Made by a program: the position numbers and the translations under genes | Assembly (NCBI GenBank): GCA_013399855.1 | Contig: VXAY01004337.1 | Span: 1,212,068 to 1,276,067 of the forward strand | From: Oxyruncus cristatus | Taxonomy: Eukaryota; Chordata; Aves; Passeriformes; Cotingidae | Length of the DNA: 64,000 bases | Reading direction: 5' to 3' | Shown: positions 52,500-64,000 of the stretch, one piece after another | Position numbering within the stretch: position 1 is the stretch's first letter | Layout: each line of letters starts with the position of its first letter | The notes under the pieces: generated by a model | The model's input: only the letters and a program-made list of their open reading frames with translations | Told to the model about the DNA's origin: nothing | The model's database searches: none

Positions 52500-53050
52500 C
52501 AAGACCATGGTGAGGTAGGCTATACCCCTGGAGTCCATGGAGCACAGAGGACTCCATGGCAGAGCGGGTGGATGCCTGTGGCTGTGACCCCAGGAAACCC
52601 AGGGTGGAACAAGTTCACTGGCAGGACTTGTGACCTCATGGGGGATCGACACTGGAGCAGAAGGAAGGGGCAGCAGAGACAGGATGTGATGAACTGACCA
52701 CAGTCCCCATTCCCCGTCCGCCTGAGCCATGTGGGAGGAGAAAGGAGAGAATTTGGGGTTGAAGCTGAATCTGGAAAGAACAAAGGGATGAGGGGAAGGT
52801 GTTTTAAGATTCGGATTTTATTTCTTATTACCCTACTTTTATTTGATTGGTAATTAATTAAACTAATTTTCCTGAGTCAAGCCATCTTTGCCCATGATGG
52901 TAACTGATCAGTGATCTCTCCCTGTCATTATTTGGACCCACAAGTCTTTTGCTCTATTTTATCTTCCCTGTTCAGCTGAGGAGGGGAGTGATAGAGTGAC
53001 TTTTGGTGGGCACCTGGCTTCCAGTCATGGTCAGTGCATCCCAAACCCAT
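52500..53050 (+). mobile_element. ERVL-type LTR, 5'-truncated
   Basis: The 3' part of a common avian ERVL LTR, recognised from memory: GATGTGATGAACTGACCACA (near 52682), GGTGTTTTAAGATTCGG, TTTGATTGGTAATTAATTAA (near 52842), GTGATCTCTCCCTGTCATT, GTGATAGAGTGACTTTTGG and GGGCACCTGGCTTCCAGTC near the end. The polyadenylation signal has decayed from AATAAA to AATTAA. The conserved TG start and most of the left half are not found, and the right terminus is worn, so both edges are approximate. It shares the segment around the poly(A) site (GTAAT.AATT.AA then TCAAG) with the solo LTR at 36.5-37.6 kb, which is in the same orientation. Confidence 0.8.
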
Positions 53051-56000
53051 AATGAATAGATTTGCAACATGTGGTTTATTTTGATAGCAGTAGCCACAGC
53101 TAAATAAAGCTGAAGAAGTAGTTTAGTCATGTAAGTACCATGTTTGAAACACCTAGACTGTCTTGAATCACTGGCTTAAATCTCAGCAGGGTTGACTCAG
53201 CCCTTCAGAACCTTTAGGCAGATGTTGAGTTTCATGCATCTACCATGCAGAGAAGTGAGACTTTATGAAACAGGACCCTGGATCCTATGCACAAAATTTG
53301 CATTACTTGCTTTGTTCTTAATGCCACTGATGTTAATTATTTTTCTCCTTCTAGGTTTCTTGGTGCTAGCAGCTGCTGGGCTCCGCTCTACAGCTGGCTG
53401 CAGGCTGGCAAGGAGGTACCAGCCAGCTTCAATTGTCCTGAGATACCTGCAAGACTGGAAACTCCAGACAATAGAAAACAAAACTGATCCCTGACCCAAA
53501 CTTACCCTTCATGAGACCAGCTTATTAACTGGGGCACAGTGCTGTGAGCTGATGAGATGCTCTCAGAGCCAAGGGAGGGAAGGGCCAATGCCACAGAGCT
53601 GTCTCAGTGCCTCCACATGGCTCCCACATGCGTCTTGCCCATTCAGGGTAGGTGTCCTCCCACAGCAGTCACAGACCCGAGCCAGCTGTGTGCATCTGAG
53701 CAGAGCTGAAAGTACTACTGGAAAACACTGAGCACAGCAAAGACCTTATGGTTAATCAGACCACTAGGCTTGTCTGTGAAATTCTAGAAGATATCTCTGG
53801 CCCACGTTACTATTTATCTTAAAACAGAACAGCTGTCTGCAAGTGATGGAAAGCTCACTGTACAACACCCAGGTACAAATTTCTTTGAGCGTTTAGGGAA
53901 AATGAAGGATTTGGTGCATGCCGGGGGCATATGGCATTCTATCATGTGGAGGGCTTGAATTTTGCCACAAAGAGTTTGCCTTTCCTACCTCTCCAATGCC
54001 TGACATGGAAAATAGAAGAAAAATATCAATAAACACGTTCACAGCTAATTAATCCCAGTGAGGAACATACAGTATAAAAATGCTGAATTTCTGAAAAAAA
54101 TTGTTCTAATTCTGATGTGACGTGCCATTAAATCTATTTTCATTGCATTAATATACTCTGGAGCAAGAGCCAGGTGGCTTTTCATGGGATTTCAGAAACC
54201 TGCCCATTGCAGTGGAGCAAAGTAGCAAGTTCCAGCACAGCATGGGGGAGGAACAAAATCAGCAGCTCTGGTACAGGACCGCCAACCCACCCCCACAGCT
54301 TCAGCAGGCAGTATTATTTGAAAGTGGACCATTGCATAAAATCCAGAGTAACTGAACTGCTCCAGAGGGCCTTGGAGGGCTATGATGGGCCTGATTCAGT
54401 GCCCTACCGTGGCTCTTCCTTGTCCTGTTGTGTCCTGTGTGTTGTCCTATTGGCATAAAACCAATGTAGCTGGGCGAAGAGTCAGATCCCATCTTACGCT
54501 CATCAAAAAATAAGTACTGTTAAAGATGTCCCTATTTTACTGTGATAGAATCTACATGGGCATTTCAACCATTCCTTTTCTACAGTATTTAAAGCTTGAC
54601 CCAAAGTCCAGAGAAATCTGTGTGTCTTCCCACTGGACTTTGGATCACACCCCCTAAAGTGTGGAGAAATACATGAATAATAACAGAGAACCATGCACAT
54701 CAAAAACTACCTTTCAAGTAAGTATGTGTTCCCATTTAAATCCATGAACTCAAATTACAGGGTTCTTAAAGACCAGTTTTCTCAAAAGCCAGGAACAAAG
54801 TATTTATATTAGCTACACTGAAATGAAAAAGGGAGCTAACAGAAGAAAGCTACACTATTCATCTGCTGTTTAAAGTCAAAATGACTGTTATTTTAAAAGC
54901 TAGCATCTTTCTTAAATGTTGCTTCAGATTTAAATAAAAGTAATAATACTACATATTTCAGCATTAAAAAGACATCTTTAAATAAAAGATATAGTAGTCA
55001 TAACACAAAAAATAAGAAGGAAATGGATATCTCTAGCTGTACTCAGCTGAGAAGGTGTGGTACAGAGAATAGGAAATCATTTGGTTCTCACTGATTATAG
55101 CTCTTTGTATCAAAATACTTGAGGCTGAAATTAGTGTGATCCACAAGAGCAGGTGTTTTGAATTTTAATCTAAGATATAATTAGAGTCTGTAAAAGCCAC
55201 AATGTGATGCAGTAATTGAAAGGGCTAATCATGGGATGCTTTATTTTTTAAAACATTTAAAAATAGATCTACAAGCCATAAAAAAAAATCATATTCCCCA
55301 AATCTCTATTTTGACTACATATAAAGCTGCAATCCATTATGACTTTGATTTGAAAAGACTTCAACAGTTCACTTGTATCTCTAAAAGTTATATGTAATTA
55401 TCAAGTTCTTTATCTTGCATTTCACATTGTTTATATAAACATTGTTAAAATCTGTAATACTTGCACAATCACTCTGTGGGAATATATGACAAGACCAAAT
55501 ATTGGGTTAAAACCCACCCGGATTAAAGAACTACATATAGACTGAGCTAAAAGTTTTGATTTTACTGTTGCTTATTGTTTGCAAACATTATTTCTTTGGA
55601 CTTCAGGTCCAAAGATCTCTTATTCAAGTGTTTATAGTGAGATGATGCCAAATTCAGCAGCTCTTCCTGTTCCTAAAGAAGGCCAGTATACGTTCTTATG
55701 GCTTTGACTATCACTGGTTTTATAGTTAAGGTTGACAAACAAAGGAACTGGTGCTGGTTAAAAAGTCGTTTGATGGCTCCCATCTTCTTAGCTATTATGG
55801 CTGGTTTTGAGTTAAAATGGCAATGCAATAAAGCAATACAGGAATGAACCAACTAGATAGTGATCATCATGAAGGGAGTGAGCATTTTTATGATGTGAAC
55901 TGAGAGAGGCTTGAAGAATTTGCACAGAACTGATCATGCTAGTCCTCCAAATTTCTGCAAGCTGGTGCAGTGGAATTCAAATTAAGCCAGCTGAAATAAA

Positions 56001-58864
56001 GCACTTGAAAAGACTAGTTGCTAAAAAGTGCTGGCTGATGTAACTGTGATGCACTGTTCTCTCTTTACCCTGGAAGCCCCAGAAAGTTAATGTGGAGTAT
56101 AGCTCTCTGTGGGCCCAGCACTGTTTGGGGCTGTATGCCATAACACTATTAAATTGATGCTACTTTCTTCTATGGAAGATGCATAAGTAAGATTGAGGCC
56201 CACTGTCAACTAATAAGGAACAATATCTATATCTGATAATATATTTCTATTATTAAAGTATTGTGAGTATTATGAATATTAACATACCAAAAGACCTCAA
56301 AAAGTCTTCTGTAATCATGTTAGTTAAAGTCAGATATGAGTAGAGAGTTTGCAATACATTAAAGTTATCTCCCAGTCAGTCTGAACGCTAGAGAACTGTG
56401 TATTTTATTAGCGCAGTGAAATGTTTCACTTTACCTGAAGTTCAGGCAAAAAGTTGCCTTCAGGACTAAGATAGTGGCAGCGTTCCTCAGATCCATTATC
56501 AGTATGTCTCGTGGTGGAGTGGGGTCGTAGGGCCCATGGACCTGGTGATTAATGCAACGTCAGTCCTGCCACCAGGTCTTTGCCAGCAACCTTATGGTGG
56601 AACCAGACGGCTCAATCTCTGTGAGACTTCTCCTCCACTGGAGCATACAGGAACGGTTTCTTTCTCATTCAAAGGGAAAAATCTTTCATTCCAAAAGTGT
56701 CTTAAAGTGCAGTTGTTTATATGTTTTATATGTATTTATATGTATTACAGGGGAAAATATTTTTTTTCCAAGTTTTCTAAACTTATTATTGAGTGGGGGG
56801 AAGGGGGGAAGGCTTGGGAAAAGGTTCAAGTTAGCTAAGTGCCAAATTCTTTAAACTTTGTAATTTAAATCATCAACCCACATAAGTATTGAAATGTTGG
56901 ATGCTTGGTATCCTTTTTATCTTTCTATCTGTCAAACACAAAGATTTCTGTGTGTTGGAGAAAGCAAGGACTGCTTCTCAGCATGGCATTTCAGAAACAG
57001 AGACAAAGAGGGATGTTTTCACTAGGCTCCCATTCCCTTGTTCTCACAGCATTTTCATTTTTGAGCTTCAAGCAAAACTCATAATAGGAATGCTTTCTAT
57101 TTTTAGTCTTGAAGGCTTGTTTCTGCTATCACTGTTAGTAGTTACCCATGAGAAAAGTGTTAAATCAAATCTCCTTTACTTCAATAGACTTCTTAATATG
57201 ATTAACTGCTGAGTGAAGTAGATTTCACCTAGATATATGTGTGTGTCTACACTTAGCATTTTCTTCTGCTTTCATAGTATCCTGTCAATACTAGTCACTG
57301 ACTCTGACTAAAACTCAAGGCATCTGCTGTATTTGTAAGCTTCCAGATCTCCACTTTCATAACTTTAAAGTTTAACTTTGACCAAACAGGAGGGTACCAA
57401 AAAAACAGCTATTTCAATACTGATGTAAAATTGCATCTAGGTAAATGGAATGTCAAAACTTAATTTTCAAAAGATAAATGCTAATGAGCACAAATTAAAC
57501 AATGAAAACCTGCTACAGTTTTTAATTACATGAAGGCATACTCCCTTCTTCATAGAAGCCATATTTCAAAGAAGCAACACTGAAAAGACAGGACTTAAGG
57601 AATGACTTTTCAGTCTTGTGTTTAAGCATCACAGTTCCATGAAGAACTCTGTCTCTTTATGCTATACCAACCCTGGTTGATTTCATCAGAGTCTTTTCTA
57701 ATGCTTACAAAATAATAGCTGAGAGGATTCATAAGCAATCTTTAACCCTTGCCTGTGAGTAGTGTTGGCATTATTTACTCCATTTTATAGATGCAGTGTT
57801 TATATGCCATATTTTCAAAAGTTTCAAATAATTTTGTGTGCTGAGCAGAAAATCTCAGATTTTTTTGGAGCACACGTCTGTTCAAGGCAAAGCTCAGAGT
57901 GAGTGCAAAGGCAGCTGAAGTCTGAGAATAGTTCTGGTTAGAAGGCACCATCTGATCCACCCCCCTGCTTAAAGCAAGGCCAATTTTGAAGTTATACCCA
58001 ACTTTGAAATCAGATCAGGTCTTTCAAGGTCATATGTAGTCAAATCTGGAGCATCTCCAGATGGAGATTTCCATATGAATACTTAATACTTCTGCAAATC
58101 AGGACCTGGAAACACAAACATGAAGTACGCAGAAAAAGTCATTCTGCAAGTTACTGTCACAGAGGAAGCATGGATAAGAGTGAAAAAATGTTCTTCTGTG
58201 TCTTACTGAGTACTGAAAATCACATTGGTCTCATGCGGGAGGTAGGTGTTGTGTGGTGAAGTCCCCTTTTGGCTCATTTCTTTAGGCGTTGCCTTCAACA
58301 TCGCAGTAGCTCAGTTTCTCATAAGCAGAAGACTGCACACATATGCATCTAGTCCAGTGCCCTAAGGGAAATGAGTCTCTGCTGACACTTAAGGGGTCTT
58401 AGCAAGTCCCTTGTGTCTCTGAACACCTGTGGGCTGTACAGCCTCATACTTACCCCCTGCAATGGGGAATATTAGTTTACTGTGGGTGGCAAAGAACAAC
58501 TAAACTGCTGCCATCTAACAGCAGTCTGCTGTCCTGAATATTTTTGTGAGCTCTCCTTCCTGGAGGAGCAATGCTATCCCACCTGAGAGATGCTGTTGGA
58601 CAATATTCTAAGAGTTACTGTGGCCTTGAAATAAGTCATAACCTTGTACAGATAGATTCATGTGTTCATACGTTCTGGTTGGCTCTGGGGAGGAAGAGAG
58701 GAGAAAGCTGGGAGAGAAGGGAAGGGGAACACAGACTGTTACAAGCTAACACTGTATGTGTTTTTTCTAAGACTGCTTAATTGCAATGTATGAATGAACA
58801 GGGAATGGTTTAGGTAATTTGCCTTTTTTCTGTGGTAAATACATAGAAAAGAAAATGTGCAGCC
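53051..58864. other. Unique non-coding sequence
   Basis: AT-rich with no supported gene. At 53333-53415 a good acceptor-like sequence (TTTTTCTCCTTCTAG) is followed 61 bases later by GAG then GTACCA, but the enclosed 61 bases show no recognisable peptide. A weak MIR-like stretch lies near 58390-58480. Confidence 0.5.
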
Positions 58865-58975
58865 CTGCATGGAATGGCTAGGGGGCTGCATGGAATGGCT
58901 AGGAGGCTGCATGGAATGGCTAGGGGGCTGCATGGAATAGCTAGGGAGCTTCATGGAATGGCTAGGGAGCTGCAT
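58865..58975. repeat. 21-bp minisatellite, 5.3 copies
   Basis: Tandem copies of a 21-bp unit close to CTGCATGGAATGGCTAGGGG plus G. Unit starts are 58865, 58886, 58907, 58928 and 58949, followed by a partial unit at 58970-58975. Differences between copies are one to three bases (for example GGAATAGC in copy 4, CTTCAT in copy 5). The unit length is a multiple of three, so the minus strand reads as a repeating Met-Gln-Pro-Pro-Ser-His-Ser heptapeptide within a 78-codon frame. That frame has no other support as a gene. Confidence 0.97.
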
Positions 58976-61489
58976 GATGTCTGTGAAGCATGCCCTTAGA
59001 CTGGTTTCTCAGGAATTGTCTTCCGTGAGAGAGGACCTGGCTGCGCTCCACCACAGAGTGCTTGGGCATGAGGCTGCAAGGTGGAACCATATGCTCCAGC
59101 GAGGGGGCTTTGAGTGCACAGCTTCTCATAGTGATGCTACCCCTGCCACAAGAATTGCTGGGGCTTCTCTCTCCATCCACGATGGCCCGAGTTGGTTGCT
59201 GCTGGCTTTTCCAGGGCAGGCAGAAGGCCAGGTGTGGTGCTTTAGGTCCCAGCAGGAGGGAATTTATTAGGATTACTGCGTTCGTGGAGGGAAATCTGGC
59301 AGGTCTGAAACACCAGTGGAAAGTTGAGAGGGCCACCTGTCAAAAGACTCCCCTGCCGAAAGACTCCAGCTCTGGGGACTTCCTAGGCAGTTTGCAAAAA
59401 GGAGGGTGTAGGACAGGCTGTGCAGACCTGTGCTGTGATGTCTCCTTGGGTGCCACGGCACTTGCAGGGCATTGTGTGAGTGGGTGCCAGCCAGGGTGAA
59501 ACTGTATAGACAACTGTCACACCCTCAGCACTGGAGGCACCTCGTGGCAGCCATGTGTTTGCTTCTGCACCACGAGGATTAATTTCCACTCTTAAATTCA
59601 GTGGGAGCTTGTGGTATACAAGAAGTGGGAAATACCAACAGTAACCATCCCAAGGACAGTATAATTAAAGAATAGTAGTGAATGAAAAGTCAGGTGCCAT
59701 TGATTCATAGAAGAGTCAAGAGTGATATGTATAAGCTAATTGCTCTGCAAAAAAATGGGTTTAGTCTTATTTTTAAGTTATCACTTAAAAAATATCTCAA
59801 ACCTTGGGCTTTCTGTTTGGAGAAAAGCAAACCTAATACAGAAGGGTGTGTTACAGGCAGCTGTCCAAGAGCATGCAAGAGATTTGTAAAAGTAATACTT
59901 CAGGAAGCCTGGTCCAGAAGCATGTTCCAGAAAATGATTGCACTGAAATTAATCACAAAGGAAAGCTACAGGAGCCAGCTAGTACTTTAGCATAAACTGG
60001 CATTACTTTTTTGGAATGACTGGAGCTGTGCTGATTTATACCAGCTGATGATCTGGTCCACAAACATTTTCTTATTCCAACTTCGCTTCTTTCCCATAGT
60101 GTAAGAGTGTCTGTGTCTATCTGTTCATTTAAGATTTCCAGATGCTAGTCTGGAAGTATATTTACAGCAAGCATTAAATTGGTCAGTTTGGATGGAGTAC
60201 AGGCTTCCTGACATCCTCACTAGAAACCTTTGTTTCAATATACAAATGAGCCGATTGATTATGATAATATCTTTTTCTTTTTTCTTTTAACCCTTTTCCT
60301 TTCCTTTCTTTTTTTTTATTTTTTATTTTTAAATTATTTTTTGGTATTGAAATTCTCAATGAGCATAAATGAAAGGGCCCATTCAGGTTCCCACAATCCA
60401 CAAGGGCAGACTACATTAATGGTAGTTACATGTGTATGTTGAGTGTATTTGTACATGAAGGTGGCTCCTTATATTTAGATTTGCAGTCCTAAGGAAAAAG
60501 CAGCTCCCTGTTTATGAGCTACCAAAACCTTTGATTTCAAACAATTTGAAGTGGCGTTTCTCAAGTCCTGTCTTTACGAATACGCCCTCTGAGTCTTTTT
60601 CACTGCACCTGTACAAATAGCAACAAAGAGAAAACATGTGAGTGTGAAAAGGCCTTCAGCTTCTCCCACCTACTTAATGAAACTTCCTTGCTCTTTTTGC
60701 AAGCAAATGAAAGACCATAAATTACATGAGATGCTTTTTCAATGGCAGCAGGAGTGATAGGAGTGTCCTCATTTGATGCTGTAAGAGATAAGACTTATAC
60801 ATAGTGCCATAAAAAGTCCTTCTAGGTTGTGAAAGCTTGCAGAGAATGAGGGAGGTCAGCCAGCTCTGTAGTTAAAAACAAAGTGTGCTGTGCTTGTCAT
60901 GTGTTTGATCTGGTTTGTCATGACAAAGAGTCTGCTTAAATTTGTGTAGCTCAACTAGTTTCAGCAGAGCAACATAGAGCTATACCAACTCAGTTTCTGG
61001 ATAGAACTGTCTGCCTTTCCACTCAGTTAGAAATAGTACCAGAAATCGTGCTACTGTAATATCCCAGATAGCTGACAATGTTTTAACAAGTAAACTTTAA
61101 ACCAGATACAGATCATACAATTAGATGCAGTTCGGAATATTACTTTGGACTGAAGAACAACTGGTTGTACCAGATCAAGAGATCTTGGCTTGATTAATTT
61201 TAAATTAAGTGTAAAGATAAGATCAGGTCATTCTAATTTAAAGTGAAACTAGCATTTTCATTTTCAAATATGCGGTTTACTGAACTGGGAAACTTATGGA
61301 CTTCAACGTAATAGTGAGCTGGAGTTTCTGAATGACAAAAGTACAGCTTTTCTCTGGGCCTCAACTGAAATCAAGGGAAGGGATCTAGATTTAGCTGGAT
61401 GATTACCAGCTCACAAATAACCTATTCAGAACAAGTAGACATCCTATGTAGAATGGAAAAATAGAGTAATGTTCAGCCAGCACAATTTA
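58976..61489. other. Unique non-coding sequence
   Basis: The segment 58976-59590 is GC-richer, with overlapping open frames of up to 145 codons (plus strand, 59062-59499) and 124 codons (minus strand, 58962-59336). They share the same bases and lack motifs, so neither is called. A pyrimidine-rich low-complexity tract lies at about 60270-60343. The rest is AT-rich and featureless. Confidence 0.45.
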
Positions 61490-62650
61490 ATCTTAGAAGT
61501 CAGGAGTTGTGTGGATAAAATAAAAATTGCCAAAAGACAGACAAAGTCGGATTTTTCAAACACAGATAAGTCAAATAGAGATTATTTTCGCCATGCAAAC
61601 AAAAAGATGATTTATAAGCACTGTTCAATGAAGATGGTGAAGTTAAGGGTAATACAGATATGGCTCCAAGATGAATACTTTGGCTCAGATTTCAACAGGG
61701 ATGATGATGATGTTAAACAAGGCTGTGTTGCTAATGGGAATATAAGAATGGAAATGGAATTAACCACATCTAAGGTGGACGCCAAACTCTGAAGAGATTA
61801 ATGAGACTGAGTCAGCTTGCAGTGGAGGAACATCCTGGAAGAACTATGAAAGAACTGGTTAAAGAAATTGCAAGTCTGCTAACAAAGATTTTGAAAGCAT
61901 TTATCAGAGATGAAAGCTCTTCTCTGAAAAAGCAAACATTGGATCCAGTTTAAGTAAAAGAGAGGAAAAGTCTTGTCAGCCACAGGTCTGGCTTCAAGAA
62001 CATGTGAAATTTCAAAAGACATGTTGGATAAAAACAAGTAAGGACATAAAGATGTAAATGAAGTTACAAGAGTAGATCATGTTTGAATAAGCTGAAAAAT
62101 TATTTTTATTTTTAAAAGTATGAGGTACAATTCAGTTACCAGGAAAGCATTTGACACAGTACTGCATAGGAAATTGATCATTAAGCTGGAGAAAATTTGG
62201 ATTAGCAGAAGAATTGTGAGGTGGAAAAGAGTGAAAGATCATGTTGAAAGGAGAAATACCAAACTGAAAGGAAGTTACTAGTGGAGTTCTTCCAAGATGT
62301 GTCTAGGGACTGATCCTATTTAACATTTTTAACAACTTTGGCAGAAAAAGTAGTACTGTGCTCATGAAATTTTCTGATAATGCAATATGTAGTGTGAATG
62401 TGGAGGAGGACAGCGTACAAAAAGAATTGGATAAGTTTCAGGACTGGAATAATAGAAATAGGATGAATTTGAATAACCCAAAAGGTGAGGTCAGACACTT
62501 AGGACTTACAATTATTCCCCAAACAGGAAGCTTTGAAAAAAGGCCTGAGAATGGACTATTTGATTACCAGATGACACAATATGTGATGTGCCTATGGAGA
62601 ATATAAATGTGGTCCTTGGATGTATCAAATAGGGAGGCCCTCAGCTAAGA
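61490..62650 (+). mobile_element. Ancient CR1-like LINE, ORF2 fossil
   Basis: A strongly decayed ORF2 of a CR1-type LINE, in plus orientation and spread over several frames. In order: a basic linker-like region KIAKRQTKSDFSNTDKSN at about 61517-61580 that aligns by eye with the region before the CR1 reverse transcriptase; MKELVKEIASLLTKILKAF from 61846; RKAFDTVLHRKLIIKLEK at 62141-62194, the clearest match (CR1 consensus-like RKAFDTVPH..L..KLE); GLILFNIFNNF at 62307-62339; the catalytic box as F-S-D-N at 62370-62381 in place of F-A-D-D; and a thumb-like region EELDKFQDWNNRNRMNLN-type around 62400-62505, where the bases encode VQKELDKFQDWNNRNRMN. Stops and frameshifts separate the blocks. No 3' tail is recognised. 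The copy is much older than the other CR1 pieces in this window. Confidence 0.7.
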
Positions 62651-64000
62651 TAAGTACCGGTGCCATTTTGTGAGAGAGATTGCTTGAAGTGGAAACAAGG
62701 AGTTTTCTAACCACAAGAGTCCTACATTTCTGAAATAGCCATCCATCAACCTCAATATGCTGTTAAGATGGAACCTTATCAGTTTATGGAAGTTGGTACA
62801 GCAAGGCAGTTGGAGAAGATGGAGGCAGCAGTCCAGGAAAGCTCTTGTGGGTCTGACTTCCTTTACAGCTCATGCACAGCTCAGACACTCAGCTGGATAG
62901 AATCACCCACAAGGCTAGTATGAGCTAGAATTCTACTTTTGATGAAAAAGTAAGCCCAGGTTTGTAAGAAATATCAGTAGCTGCTAATTGCTTGACTAGC
63001 TCAATACCCAAATACATACTTGTCTCTTCAGAGGCTAATGATCCCCACGAATACTGTATTTCCTATCATCACCTGTAACAAGTTCTGTTAGGTAGTGAAT
63101 CTTGATTCTCTGGCAGCACATCTGGCAGCAATTAGTAAATGTTATTATTAAATCACATTTTTTATTTTTATAGGTATTTTCACCAGATATCACCCAAAAT
63201 ATGCTGAATACGTTCTATATAGAATCTTAATCTCTGTGACTTTCATGTAGTATTATCAAAACGTGAGACAGTGTCAGGGCTTTCCAGCTTCTTGCCACCA
63301 TTTTTCCTCTGTGTAGGGGCCTGAGTGTCTCTGGCCCACTGATGAGTGAAGGCCAGTGGGGAAGGTCTGTGCCCTGTCACCTACTACAGGAGTTTATTTG
63401 CTAGAATTTTGATTTCTGCTAAACTGATTCCTCTGCCGTTCATGATCAAGACAAAAGAGCCCTCTATTTGATAAGTACTCTCTATTGAGCTGTGATGAAA
63501 TGCTCAGATGAAGGTTTCTGCTGCACTCCATTTAGTACATGTAGGACTGCTCTGTGAACCTATTAACTTTTTATTTAGACACTGGATGGGCACACTTCCA
63601 GTAGATGACTGGATGTTCACATTTTTTATTTGCTAAAGATTTCTTTGACCTTGGTGAAAAACGAAAGAGAGGAAATAGCGTTCAAGGAGGCAGAACTTAA
63701 AATGAAAAACACATGAAACAAGAACTCCCCGAGGAACGGAGGAATGGAGCGCTGGCCGAATTTGGGGGTATTTGCTGTTCAGCAGCCTTGCCAGGACATA
63801 TGCAGAGAAATAGTTGAACTTTAAATTCTCCATGTGCAAAGGAAAAGAAAAAAACCTCAAACAAACTGAAAAGTTTAACAATGAAGGTTGCATCCCTGAG
63901 ATGCAAACCTTTTCTTCTTTTAATAACAATGAAAAAAATATGGGTTATTCAGTGAATACACCAGTGGATACTGGCTCCACATATGTCTTTCATTTTAAGA
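62651..64000. other. Unique non-coding sequence
   Basis: AT-rich and without supported genes. The first ~100 bases may still belong to the CR1 fossil. The minus-strand open frames near 63633-63929 (98 and 69 codons) overlap each other and have no recognisable domain. Confidence 0.5.

Noticed and set aside
58390..58490. MIR-like SINE remnant (AAGTCCCTTGTGTCTCTGAA and CAATGGGGAATATTAG words)
   Set aside because: Similarity to the MIR consensus is too weak to call by eye. An alignment would be needed.
1..64000. CRISPR arrays, operons, prophage or other microbial systems
   Set aside because: There are no spaced direct repeats, no ribosome-binding-site-led gene chains and no long contiguous coding. 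All recognisable elements are vertebrate (avian) repeats.

Overview
The window looks like bird nuclear DNA, most likely from a passerine. The evidence is the repeat content: CR1 LINE pieces (one keeping the octamer-like ATTCTATG 3' tail), long terminal repeats of the avian ERVL type, and a tRNA-Ile-derived SINE with a CR1-like tail of the kind described from the zebra finch lineage (TguSINE1-like). These family names come from recognising the sequence, not from a search. The DNA is AT-rich, has vertebrate-type low-complexity tracts, and shows no dense coding, no operons and no bacterial or phage signals. It reads as a gene desert or the inside of very long introns.

Layout. 1-4.4 kb: unique sequence with one T/G-rich tract. 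4.4-4.8 kb: antisense CR1 3' end. 4.8-21.3 kb: mostly unique sequence, with two A/C-rich tracts and an open minus-strand block at 12.46-12.98 kb that has splice-like borders and could be an exon. 21.3-21.95 kb: antisense internal CR1 reverse-transcriptase fossil. 26.78-27.33 kb: a tRNA-derived SINE split in two by a CR1 insertion in its anticodon-loop region. 36.47-37.64 kb: apparently complete solo ERVL-type LTR. 39.86-40.28 kb: second minus-strand open block after a strong splice-acceptor-like signal. 42.2-43.1 kb: the longest open frame of the window (about 270 codons from the first ATG), with no recognisable domain. 49.5-49.7 kb: another A/C-rich tract. 51.2 kb: perfect 32-bp tandem duplication. 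52.5-53.05 kb: 5'-truncated ERVL-type LTR. 58.9 kb: 21-bp minisatellite. 61.5-62.65 kb: old, heavily mutated CR1 ORF2 fossil.

No host gene could be named and none is complete. No rRNA, functional tRNA, CRISPR array or intact mobile element was seen. The strongest annotations are the repeats. The possible exons rest only on open frames and splice-site-like borders, and they need homology or transcript evidence. I see no convincing new biological system here. The most useful observations are the nested SINE/CR1 locus, the LTR with 14-bp perfect terminal inverted repeats, and the two phase-0 minus-strand exon candidates.
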